Assembly: GCA_019308525.1 (NCBI GenBank)
Contig: JAFDIC010000156.1
Span: forward strand, 1 to 8,349
DNA from: Deltaproteobacteria bacterium
GTDB lineage: Bacteria > Desulfobacterota > DSM-4660 > Desulfatiglandales > HGW-15
Length of the DNA stretch: 8,349 bases
Reading direction: 5' to 3'
Shown: positions 1-6,339 of the stretch, piece by piece
Layout: every line of letters begins with the position of its first letter
How positions within the stretch are numbered: position 1 is the first letter of the stretch
Translations under genes and position numbers: made by a program
Notes under the pieces: generated by a model
Seen by the model: only the letters and a program-made list of their open reading frames with translations
Database searches by the model: none
What the model was told of the DNA's origin: nothing

Positions 1-341
<341 letters not shown>

Positions 342-368
342 TTATTGGTCCATCTCGTCACTTTTTTG

Positions 369-553
369 GGCACGGATTACACGGATTGCACGGACGATGC
401 AGATTTTTTTCAATCAAGGTCTCTTGATTGAAAAAACTTCCATCCCGCGGGAAAGGCAGGAAGGATCCAACTTTGGACAGAGAAGAAGGTGGCGAGGCTT
501 GGACACTGTTTCCATTAGATAATCGTAACAGAACGATCCGTGTAATCCGTGCC
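369..553. repeat. 185-bp element bounded by 18-bp perfect inverted repeats
   Basis: The left arm GGCACGGATTACACGGAT (369-386) is repeated exactly in inverted orientation at 536-553. The symmetry continues outward as a T run (362-367) facing an A run (554-558), with one extra G on the left. Just inside the left arm, a 9-bp unit ACGGATTRC is repeated in tandem (372-380, 381-389, partial 390-395). The centre holds a perfect hairpin at 405-436. No transposase is encoded and no clear target-site duplication is seen. The arrangement resembles a miniature inverted-repeat element or a folded intergenic repeat. Similar ATCCGTGTAATCCGTG motifs recur in intergenic DNA of many environmental bacteria, which I recall but cannot verify here. 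Short ORFs across it are not convincing genes. Confidence 0.7.
405..436. repeat. Perfect 14-bp stem with GTCT loop
   Basis: TTTTTTCAATCAAG (405-418) pairs with CTTGATTGAAAAAA (423-436) around a four-base loop. It sits inside the 185-bp inverted-repeat element. The T run precedes the stem and the A run follows it on both strands, so it does not have the layout of a rho-independent terminator. It may be a structural core of the repeat element. Confidence 0.75.
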
Positions 554-770
554 AAAAACTCCTCTCCCGGCCTTCTGTGCTCTGATCTCTGACATCTCTC
601 TCCTGACTCGTGTCCTTCTGCTTACTGCTTTGTCCTCACTCATTCTTCTTGTCACTCGTCACTTCCCGCTATCGCAACAACATGTTGCTCCTACGGGGGG
701 GAGGTTCAAGGGTCGCATCCTTTTTGTCTTCGGTCCTCCGTGCTCTGTCTCAATTTCCCAATCCCCTTCT
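554..770. other. Pyrimidine-rich low-complexity spacer, no gene seen
   Basis: The plus strand is strongly pyrimidine-biased, made of recurring CTGATCTCTGACATCT-like and CTTCTGCTTACTGC-like motifs. The 14-mer CTGCTTACTGCTTT at 618-631 also occurs three times in the 40-bp array downstream, so the two stretches share an origin. A short interruption at about 675-710 contains the palindrome CAACATGTTG and a run of seven G. Open frames crossing it translate to Leu/Ser/Phe/Cys-rich low-complexity peptides that resemble no known protein and have no convincing start, so I call no gene. Confidence 0.6.
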
Positions 771-898
771 TTCTGCTCACTGCTTACTGCTTTCTGTCTA
801 CCTTCTTTCTTTCTGCTCACTGCTTACTGCTTTCTGTCTACCTTCTTTCCTTCTGCTCACTGCTTACTGCTTTCTGCTTACTTCCCTTCCTTCTGCTG
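771..898. repeat. 40-bp direct tandem repeat array, about 3.2 copies
   Basis: Units begin at 771, 811 and 851, with a partial copy TTCTGCTG at 891. The first two units differ only at their last base. The third diverges in its second half (TTTCTGCTTACTTCCCTTCC). Each unit contains CTCACTGCTTACTGCTTT, itself made of smaller CTGCT/TACTGC motifs. A 40-bp period is not a multiple of three, so successive copies fall in different reading frames and a repeat protein is unlikely. No unique spacers separate the units, so it is not a CRISPR array. Confidence 0.85.
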
Positions 899-1016
899 TT
901 CTTTGAATCGGAGCTAGAGTTTAGAAAAAATATCCATAGGCGTCAAGGAGGAACACAGGCAGGCAGGGCTACGGCCCAGACGGCAAGGTGGTGAGAAAGG
1001 CAAGAAAAGGGGGTGG

Positions 1017-1334
1017 TTACGGCACCCTTTTGCCGCAGGCCGGGCAGAAACGAAACGTGGACTGAATAAGGGCACCGCAATTGGCGCATCTCATTTCGTG
1101 TGCCCTGGTGCTCTTGAACCAAGGCTCTCCTGATTCGTGGGACAGGGTACCGCAATTCTCACATTCAAGGAATGGGGCTCCTTTCTTGACACGAAACAGG
1201 GGAATGAAAAAAAACGATAGGTAATGGTCTACCCTCTTTAGCCTGGCCTGCACCAGTCCACAGGAAGGGCACGCACGGGGCACAGAATCCACTTCCACTT
1301 TCCTGGGCTGAATGCCCGCGATAAAGAAAAACAT
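1017..1334 (-). CDS. Small double zinc-ribbon protein
   Basis: A 105-residue protein of unknown function with two predicted zinc-binding knuckle pairs. The N-terminal part has CPSCG at residues 22-26 and CENCG at 58-62 flanking a hydrophobic stretch (DHYLSFFFIPLFRVKKG, 36-52). This layout is typical of short bacterial zinc-ribbon proteins of the zinc_ribbon_15 type, which often begin MFFF-I-GIQP as here. A second ribbon at the C-terminus has CANCG (83-87) and CPACG (97-101). All eight cysteines are present, so both sites look intact. The hydrophobic segment around residues 39-46 is too short to be a sure membrane span. The ATG at 1334 has no strong ribosome binding site, but the characteristic N-terminus supports it. 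Likely monocistronic; nothing in the context reveals its role. Confidence 0.85.
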   Translation of the reverse strand: MFFFIAGIQPRKVEVDSVPRACPSCGLVQARLKRVDHYLSFFFIPLFRVKKGAPFLECENCGTLSHESGEPWFKSTRAHEMRCANCGALIQSTFRFCPACGKRVP

Positions 1335-1572
1335 GGCAAACCGTTGGAAGAATCCAGTTACCCAAATATAAGTTTAAACCCTGGAAATATCAAGGCCCAC
1401 TACCGGCCAAAATGGAGAACAGATGCGCGTGAAGAGCCGATGAATCGGTTTGTAGCCCCTTGCCCGGCAGAAGGAGCCCGCAGCGGTGGAATAACCAGAT
1501 AAAGGGGTGGAAGATTTTTCCGTCACTCTAGTATTCCAGGATTCCTGCCTGGATACACCTCCAGTGATTGTA

Positions 1573-1601
1573 AGCCGCGGGTGCGTTTTCTTGGCGCGGC
1601 T
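1573..1601. repeat. GC-rich inverted repeat
   Basis: AGCCGCG (1573-1579) is perfectly complementary to CGCGGCT (1595-1601), with a 15-base loop that includes a T tract. No T run follows the stem, so it is not a clear terminator. Function unknown. Confidence 0.4.
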
Positions 1602-1743
1602 ATGATTAAAGGCTTCACGTTGAGAGGGTCGTCTCATGCCTGGCCCTTCTTACAGCCCTTTTCCTGAAGTGCGTGAGCGAGGCCCAGGCATCCGCCTGCT
1701 AGTTCGGCCGGGCCCGGAAAAATCACGGCCGCTTCCAGAACCG

Positions 1744-1766
1744 TGGAAATTATGTTATAAATTCCA
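1744..1766 (+). promoter_or_regulatory. AT-rich imperfect palindrome with possible -10 element
   Basis: TGGAAATTAT (1744-1753) and ATAAATTCCA (1757-1766) form an inverted repeat with nine of ten positions paired around GTT. TATAAA at 1756-1761 could serve as a -10 box for the deacetylase gene 54 bases downstream, though no good -35 sits upstream of it. The symmetry suggests a repressor or activator site, but no regulator is identified. Confidence 0.3.
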
Positions 1767-1814
1767 TGTCGAGATCCTGTGTTGTCTAATCGAGGGATGG
1801 AAAGGGGAGCAAGA

Positions 1815-2873
1815 ATGAACAAGACTGGAGTAGTAAGGGACGCGAGGTACTTGAATCATGTCATGGGGCCCTATCACCCGGAGAGCCCCAAGAGACTCGA
1901 AGCTATCTATGCCATGCTTGATGAACCGGAAATGAGGGACAAGTGCATGGCTGTACCGGTAAGACCTGCTGCGAGGGAAGAACTCCTTCTGGTTCATTCG
2001 GAGGACTATGTAGACAGGATCGCCGCCACGGAAGGAAAGGAATATGCCTATCTGGACCCTGACACGCAGACTTCCGCGGGTTCTTACGAGGCAGCCCTGC
2101 TCGCGGCGGGCGGGGTGTGCCAGGCTGTTGCCATGGTAAACTCGGGCGAGTTGGACAATGCATTTGCACTGGTACGACCACCCGGCCACCACGCGGAGAG
2201 GTCTCGGGCCATGGGCTTTTGCCTGTTTAACAACGTGGCGATCGGCGCCAGGTATGCCCAGGTGTCCCTCGACTTGAGAAAGATTCTCATAGTTGACTGG
2301 GACCTGCACCATGGGAACGGGACACAGCATTGCTTTGAAGAGGATTCTACCATACTTTATTTCTCGACCCACCAGTATCCCTACTACCCTGGAACCGGCG
2401 ATTTCAGGGAGACCGGCAGGGGGGAAGGGCAGGGATATACAGTCAACATACCCCTCTCCCCAGGGTGCGGTGACGGCGAGTACATGGCCATCTTTGAGGG
2501 AATCCTCAAACCCCTTGCCTTGGAATTTGGGCCGGACATCATCCTTGTGTCAGCGGGATTCGATATATACAAGGGCGACCCCCTGGGCGGAATGGGTGTT
2601 ACGCCCACGGGATTTGCAGTCATGACCCAATCCCTGATGGAAGCCGCTGATCATTGCTGCGCAGGGAAGCTGGTCATGACGCTTGAAGGCGGGTACAATG
2701 TCAATGGGCAACGGGATTCCGTGAAAGAGGTGATCAAGAGCCTTCTCGGGGTTTCGGAGGTAAAGACGGCTGAACCGATGGGCAAAGAAGGTCGGGCACG
2801 GGTGGAATCCATAAGGAAAAACCTCTTTCGAGCCCACGGGGACAAGTGGAACTGCTTCAAGACGGCTGGATAG
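1815..2873 (+). CDS. Histone deacetylase family protein (HDAC-like amidohydrolase)
   Basis: A 352-residue zinc-dependent deacetylase of the arginase/deacetylase fold. Bacterial members remove acetyl groups from acetyl-lysine, acetylpolyamines or other small amides in the cytoplasm; the substrate here cannot be read from sequence. It starts MNKTGVVRDARYLNH, with the family's GPYHPESPKRLEAI at residues 18-31. The tandem catalytic histidines are His125-His126 (RPPGHHAE). Predicted zinc ligands are Asp163 and His165 (DWDLHHGNGTQ) and Asp250 (SAGFDIYKGDPLGG), and the catalytic Tyr is 294 (LEGGYN). All key residues are present, so the enzyme should be active. I chose the ATG at 1815, not 1779, because AAAGGGGAG lies five bases upstream and the protein then begins at the usual family position. 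A GNAT acetyltransferase follows 151 bp downstream. Acetoin-utilisation AcuC and acetylpolyamine amidohydrolase are alternative names within the superfamily. Confidence 0.93.
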   Translation: MNKTGVVRDARYLNHVMGPYHPESPKRLEAIYAMLDEPEMRDKCMAVPVRPAAREELLLVHSEDYVDRIAATEGKEYAYLDPDTQTSAGSYEAALLAAGGVCQAVAMVNSGELDNAFALVRPPGHHAERSRAMGFCLFNNVAIGARYAQVSLDLRKILIVDWDLHHGNGTQHCFEEDSTILYFSTHQYPYYPGTGDFRETGRGEGQGYTVNIPLSPGCGDGEYMAIFEGILKPLALEFGPDIILVSAGFDIYKGDPLGGMGVTPTGFAVMTQSLMEAADHCCAGKLVMTLEGGYNVNGQRDSVKEVIKSLLGVSEVKTAEPMGKEGRARVESIRKNLFRAHGDKWNCFKTAG

Positions 2874-3024
2874 GGATTCGAGCGCTTGGCCCGGTGTTTG
2901 CCGAGACATGCATGCTCAGCCATGGTCAGCGGCTCGGTTCTTGGGGAACCAGTGCCGCGGGTATCGAGTGCAAAAGAAAGGACACGTGCAAGGGCCTGGA
3001 AGAAGGTGACTGTCCCTGGGAGCG

Positions 3025-3651
3025 ATGGCGAAGAGGGGAAGATTCGGCAAGTACGGCGAGACAAAGAGAATTGCGCGCCTGAGACAGGCCAGAAGAGATA
3101 GCACGTTCCAGAAGGGGCTCTCGCGCGCTTACAAGGCCGGCCTGCCCTTTTCCGAGAGAAAGGCGGCAGGCAAGGGACGTATCAGGGTAAGGGTAGGGAG
3201 AAAATCTGACGTGGGTTTCATAATAGAGCTGAGCGGCAGGGCATTCAACCGGTACGGGCCCTATGAAAAGATAATCGAGGAGTGGCTGGTTTCGGGAATG
3301 ACACTGGCCATGGTTTCCCTGCATGGTAAGAGGCCTGTAGGCTTTGCCATGATAAATCTCCTGCCCGAAGAAATGGGCCCTCAATATGAAACCGAACTGC
3401 TCGCCATTGCAGTGGAACCGGGCATGCACAGGAGAGGAATAGGTCTGAGCCTCCTCAGGAGCATGGAGCAGAAGGCAGGAGAGTCGGGGATAAGAAAGAT
3501 CGTCCTCCATACCGCAAGGGAAAATTTCCCCGCAAGAGGACTTTTCAAGAAAGCGGGGTTTTCGGAACTAGGGATAAAGAAAGAGTTCTATCCCAACGGC
3601 CAGGATGCCCTAGTCATGGTCAAGGAGATTCGACCCACCGAACAGTCCTAG
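3025..3651 (+). CDS. GNAT family N-acetyltransferase with basic N-terminal extension
   Basis: A 208-residue acetyl-CoA-dependent N-acetyltransferase. The GNAT domain runs from about residue 53 to 200. Motif A is ETELLAIAVEPGMHRRGIGLSLL-like (residues 122-144), with the pyrophosphate-binding R-R-G-I-G at 136-140. Motif B follows as ENFPARGLFKKAGFSELG (166-183). This layout is close to RimI-type enzymes that acetylate protein N-termini or small amines, but the substrate is unknown. Residues 1-52 are not part of the fold and are rich in Arg/Lys (MAKRGRFGKYGETKRIARLR...), suggesting binding to nucleic acid or another acidic partner. An in-frame TGA at 3007 with no earlier ATG/GTG/TTG makes 3025 the first usual start. 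GGGAG lies only two bases before it, so initiation may be weak. It follows the deacetylase on the same strand and may be co-transcribed with it. Confidence 0.85.
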   Translation: MAKRGRFGKYGETKRIARLRQARRDSTFQKGLSRAYKAGLPFSERKAAGKGRIRVRVGRKSDVGFIIELSGRAFNRYGPYEKIIEEWLVSGMTLAMVSLHGKRPVGFAMINLLPEEMGPQYETELLAIAVEPGMHRRGIGLSLLRSMEQKAGESGIRKIVLHTARENFPARGLFKKAGFSELGIKKEFYPNGQDALVMVKEIRPTEQS

Positions 3652-3707
3652 CCACCGAGAAGATCCGGCGTATCCCAAAGAGCGGACGACGTCCAGCCAT
3701 TTAGAGG

Positions 3708-3737
3708 TTGAATCACAAGCCATATCGGGTATATAAT
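3708..3737 (+). promoter_or_regulatory. Candidate sigma70 promoter for the pil operon
   Basis: TTGAAT (3708-3713) and TATAAT (3732-3737) are separated by 18 bp. The -10 is a perfect consensus and the -35 matches four of six bases. A start near 3744 would give a leader of about 265 bases before pilT, containing the palindrome at 3743 and the nested inverted repeats at 3804-3909. No equally good promoter is visible closer to pilT. Predicted from sequence only. Confidence 0.55.
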
Positions 3738-3742
3738 ATTGA

Positions 3743-3754
3743 CCGAAGCTTCGG
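3743..3754. promoter_or_regulatory. 12-bp perfect palindrome at predicted transcription start
   Basis: CCGAAGCTTCGG is a perfect palindrome beginning five bases after the consensus -10 box, so it would cover the predicted start site. This is a typical place for a repressor operator. It could also fold as a small hairpin at the 5' end of the message. The binding factor, if any, is unknown. Confidence 0.35.
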
Positions 3755-3803
3755 CTCAAAGCGACCAGTTGAGGAAAAATTAGCTGCGTTGCTTGAGCAA
3801 GGC

Positions 3804-3909
3804 GATGCTGGATATCGGATGCTCGATACTGGATAAGACAAGAAAGAAACCTCTTTGATGACATCCCGCCAAAGTCGGAATCTTCGGCCAGTATCCAGAG
3901 ACCAGCATC
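3804..3909 (+). repeat. Two nested inverted repeats in the pilT leader
   Basis: GATGCTGG (3804-3811) pairs with CCAGCATC (3902-3909), and nested inside it GATACTGG (3825-3832) pairs with CCAGTATC (3888-3895). Both helices are perfect 8-bp stems and lie in the right order for one long folded arm of about 106 bases. The surrounding GGATATCGGATGCTCGATAC sequence repeats the same GAT-CTGG motif in degenerate form, so it may derive from an intergenic repeat and not from a dedicated RNA. The remaining leader (3652-4008) shows no gene and no recognisable riboswitch. Confidence 0.5.
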
Positions 3910-4008
3910 TAGTAGCTGTTCGCAGATTGCACAACAACATCTAGAAACTTGATGTATAAGATCCTAACCGATGTAGAGATCTAGTTATTATGTGCCCGGA
4001 GGACACTT

Positions 4009-5091
4009 ATGGCCCAGATTGATGCCTTCTTCAAGCTAATGCATGATCAAGGAGCGTCCGACCTTCACCTGGTAGCGGGACAGCAACCTGTGTTGCGGAT
4101 AGGCGGTGAGCTGGAGCGCGTGAAATACAAGAAACTGGACAACGACAGCCTGAAGGCCATGCTTTATGAGATCGCCCCGGAACACAAGGTTAAGGAATTC
4201 GAAGAGACGGGGGATGTGGATTTTGCATATGAAATTCCCGGTCTTGCCAGGTATAGGGCCAATTTCTTTATGCAAAAGTACGGCGTGGGGGCTGTTTTTC
4301 GCGAAATACCCTCCAGGATAGCCACATGCGAAGAGCTGGGTTTACCCAAGGTCGTAAAAAGGTTGGCCACCCTGCCGAGAGGGCTTGTCCTTGTCACCGG
4401 GCCGACCGGGAGCGGAAAGTCGACCACCCTCGCAGCCGTAATCCACGAGGCAAACAAGACGAGGAAGGAACATATCCTGACCATCGAGGATCCCATTGAG
4501 TTTGTCCACGAGAGCCAAATGGCCGTCGTGAACCACAGGGAAGTGGGTATGCATACGAGGTCTTTTGCCGCTGCCCTCAGGGGGGCTCTGCGTGAAGACC
4601 CCGACATAATCCTGGTAGGGGAGATGAGAGACCTTGAAACCATATCCCTCGCAATCGAAGCCTCGGCAACGGGACACCTTGTCTATGCCACCCTGCACAC
4701 GACAAGCGCTTCAAAGACGGTCGACCGTATCATAGAGGTATTTCCCGTCAACCAGCAGGAGCAGATCAGAAACACCCTTGCGGACGGGATACGTGCCGTG
4801 ATCTCCCAAACCCTGTTCAAACGGAGGGATGGGCAGGGGAGGGTTGCGGCCCTGGAGATAATGATTGCGAGCCCCGCGGTAAGAAACTTAATCAGGGAAG
4901 GAAAGACCTACCAAATACCCTCAATGATCCAGACGGGGAAAAAATATGGCATGCAATCCCTCGATGACGCTATCATGGAACTCTTGCAGAAGAAGCTGAT
5001 AAGTGCCGATGACGCCTACTTGAAGTCAAACGACAAGTCAAAGTTCTTGCCCTTCCTGAAGAAACCCCCCTCTGACTTTACGGAGGTCTAG
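4009..5091 (+). CDS. pilT: Type IV pilus retraction ATPase PilT
   Basis: A 360-residue hexameric secretion-superfamily ATPase that drives pilus depolymerisation at the inner-membrane base of the type IV pilus, powering twitching motility and DNA or surface retraction. The N-terminal PAS-like domain carries the characteristic SDLHLVAGQQP (residues 17-27). Further motifs are the Walker A GPTGSGKS (131-138), the Asp box IEDPIEF (159-165), the Walker B ILVGEMRD with catalytic Glu205 (201-208), and the His box TGHLVYATLHTTSA (221-234). The C-terminal AVRNLIREGK (290-299) is the PilT hallmark AIRNLIREGK, which is required for retraction in characterised PilT proteins. Length is normal for the family. 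The ATG is preceded by GGAGGA with a five-base spacer. It is first in a tight plus-strand group with a second PilT-like ATPase and a zinc-ribbon protein, suggesting an operon. Confidence 0.96.
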   Translation: MAQIDAFFKLMHDQGASDLHLVAGQQPVLRIGGELERVKYKKLDNDSLKAMLYEIAPEHKVKEFEETGDVDFAYEIPGLARYRANFFMQKYGVGAVFREIPSRIATCEELGLPKVVKRLATLPRGLVLVTGPTGSGKSTTLAAVIHEANKTRKEHILTIEDPIEFVHESQMAVVNHREVGMHTRSFAAALRGALREDPDIILVGEMRDLETISLAIEASATGHLVYATLHTTSASKTVDRIIEVFPVNQQEQIRNTLADGIRAVISQTLFKRRDGQGRVAALEIMIASPAVRNLIREGKTYQIPSMIQTGKKYGMQSLDDAIMELLQKKLISADDAYLKSNDKSKFLPFLKKPPSDFTEV

Positions 5092-5102
5092 GGGGAGATA
5101 TC

Positions 5103-5147
5103 ATGCCATTTCCCGGCGTTACAAAAAGGGAGGATCAGACCCCATGA
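5103..5147 (+). CDS. Possible 14-residue mini-ORF coupled to the second ATPase gene
   Basis: This frame reads MPFPGVTKREDQTP and stops at TGA 5145-5147, which overlaps the ATG of the next gene as ATGA. It has its own strong Shine-Dalgarno, GGGGGAG at 5091-5097, with an ideal five-base spacer. Translation of this short frame would deliver terminating ribosomes directly onto the start codon of the second ATPase, a classic arrangement for translational coupling. The peptide resembles nothing known and may matter only as a leader. A purine-rich spacer could produce the pattern by chance, so this is tentative. Confidence 0.4.
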   Translation: MPFPGVTKREDQTP

Positions 5148-6310
5148 GGCAGCAACAGATAGATCATATACTCACGGCCATGCTGGAGTCCTATGACAAC
5201 GTATCGGATCTCAATGTCACGGTCGACAAGCCCTTCCAGGTGGAGACGGCGGGCGAGCTGTTGCCCGTGACCCTTAACCCTCCCATAGACAGGATAACAC
5301 CCTTCCAGGCAGAGATCCTCGCCCTGAATATTATCAACGGGGACCGGCGCCTGACAAGGGCCCTTCTCCAACATGGCTCCTGCGACTCTTCATACCAGCT
5401 GGCGGGCAAGGCCCGTTTCCGGGTAAATGTCTTTTCCCAAAAGGGCTACTTCTCCACTGTGATGCGCCAGCTGGCGACCAGGGTCCCGACAATAGACGAG
5501 ATGGAATTGCCTCCTGCCTTTCGAAAGATGGCCGAGGAGAAGAACGGTATCATTCTCGTAACAGGAGCGACAGGAAGCGGGAAGTCTACCTCGCTTGCGG
5601 CCATGCTGAACCACATAAACGAGACAAAGTCAGTGCATGTTGTCACCCTTGAAGATCCGGTTGAATTCGTCCATTCCCAAAAGAAATCCACTTTTAATCA
5701 AAGGGAACTGGGCACTGATTTTGATACATTTGCTTCCGGTTTGAGGGCCGCCCTAAGGCAGGCCCCGAAGGTTATACTGGTAGGCGAGATGAGGGACAGG
5801 GAGACCATGGAGATCGGGCTGTCTGCTGCGGAAACGGGACACCTTGTCCTCACCACCCTTCATACCGTGGATGCGGGTTCGACTGTCAACAGGATCGTGG
5901 GGATGTTTGAACAGGAAGAGGAAAAACAAATCCGGATCAGGCTCGCTGATACCGTGCGGTGGATTGCCTGCCAGAGGTTGCTGCCAAAAAAGGGCGGCGG
6001 AAGGGTGGCGGCCTTTGAAATAATGGCCAGCAACTTGAGGGTCAAGGATGCCATCTTGCACGGGGAGTCTGAGGGCAAGACTTTTTATGAGATGATAGAG
6101 CAGGGGCAGCCCTTCGGGATGATGACATTTGATCAGTGCATAATTGATCTCTATCGAAAGGACTGTATCACAGAAGAAACCGCTATGAGCTATGCATCCA
6201 GGAAGGCCGTGGTGGGCCGCGGTATAGACGCCATCAAGGCATCCAGAGGTGAAAAGACGACTTCCATTGACGGGCTCACCATGGATAGCCAGTATGGCGG
6301 GGAGAACTAG
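5144..6310 (+). CDS. Second PilT/PilU-family retraction ATPase
   Basis: A 388-residue paralogue of the preceding PilT, probably an accessory retraction motor of the type IV pilus. It retains a Walker A GATGSGKS (141-148), an Asp box LEDPVEF (169-175), a Walker B ILVGEMRD with Glu215 (211-218) and a His box TGHLVLTTLHTVDA (231-244), so ATP hydrolysis should be intact. Two PilT signatures are altered: the N-terminal SDLHL is SDLNV (residues 21-25), and the AIRNLIREGK region is replaced by NLRVKDAILHGE (297-308). PilU proteins likewise lack the AIRNLIRE motif and work with PilT instead of alone, so a PilU-like role is my inference. A polar tail of about 35 residues follows the conserved core. 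The start is supported by GGGAGGA (5128-5134) nine bases upstream, and a possible 14-codon ORF ends in an ATGA overlap with it. Confidence 0.92.
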   Translation: MRQQQIDHILTAMLESYDNVSDLNVTVDKPFQVETAGELLPVTLNPPIDRITPFQAEILALNIINGDRRLTRALLQHGSCDSSYQLAGKARFRVNVFSQKGYFSTVMRQLATRVPTIDEMELPPAFRKMAEEKNGIILVTGATGSGKSTSLAAMLNHINETKSVHVVTLEDPVEFVHSQKKSTFNQRELGTDFDTFASGLRAALRQAPKVILVGEMRDRETMEIGLSAAETGHLVLTTLHTVDAGSTVNRIVGMFEQEEEKQIRIRLADTVRWIACQRLLPKKGGGRVAAFEIMASNLRVKDAILHGESEGKTFYEMIEQGQPFGMMTFDQCIIDLYRKDCITEETAMSYASRKAVVGRGIDAIKASRGEKTTSIDGLTMDSQYGGEN

Positions 6311-6339
6311 AATGGGATGCTGAGGAACAGGGAGGGTGA

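Larger units (their letters stand above)
1335..1814. other. Intergenic region between divergent genes
   Basis: This 480-bp stretch separates the minus-strand zinc-ribbon gene from the plus-strand deacetylase and should hold promoters for both. It contains a 7-bp GC-rich inverted repeat (1573-1601), a 10-bp palindrome CCGGGCCCGG (1708-1717), an AT-rich imperfect palindrome (1744-1766), and a weak inverted repeat TCCAGG/CCTGGA near 1535-1552. One 60-codon frame (1636-1818) has a plausible ribosome binding site and ends in an ATGA overlap with the deacetylase start, but its product resembles nothing and is probably chance. No RNA gene is recognised. Confidence 0.5.

Noticed and set aside
405..436. 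Rho-independent terminator
   Set aside because: T precedes and A follows the stem on both strands, the reverse of a terminator, and the stem is AT-rich.
771..898. CRISPR array
   Set aside because: Units are directly adjacent with no unique spacers, there is no dyad-symmetric repeat, and no cas genes are nearby.
549..994. Overlapping plus-strand frames encoding Leu/Ser/Phe/Cys-rich peptides
   Set aside because: They read through the pyrimidine-rich 40-bp repeats in several frames at once. The composition reflects the repeat, not a protein.
1755..2372. 205-residue minus-strand frame
   Set aside because: It lies opposite the deacetylase, whose catalytic motifs are clear in the plus strand. 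It is a shadow frame.
2846..3101. Small plus-strand frames between the deacetylase and the GNAT gene
   Set aside because: They overlap both genes in other frames, lack convincing ribosome binding sites and resemble nothing.
2926..3510. 194-residue minus-strand frame
   Set aside because: It lies opposite the GNAT gene and shows no recognisable motif.
3652..4008. Cyclic-di-GMP (GEMM) riboswitch before pilT
   Set aside because: I looked for the conserved GEMM core because such riboswitches occur near pilus genes, but did not find it.
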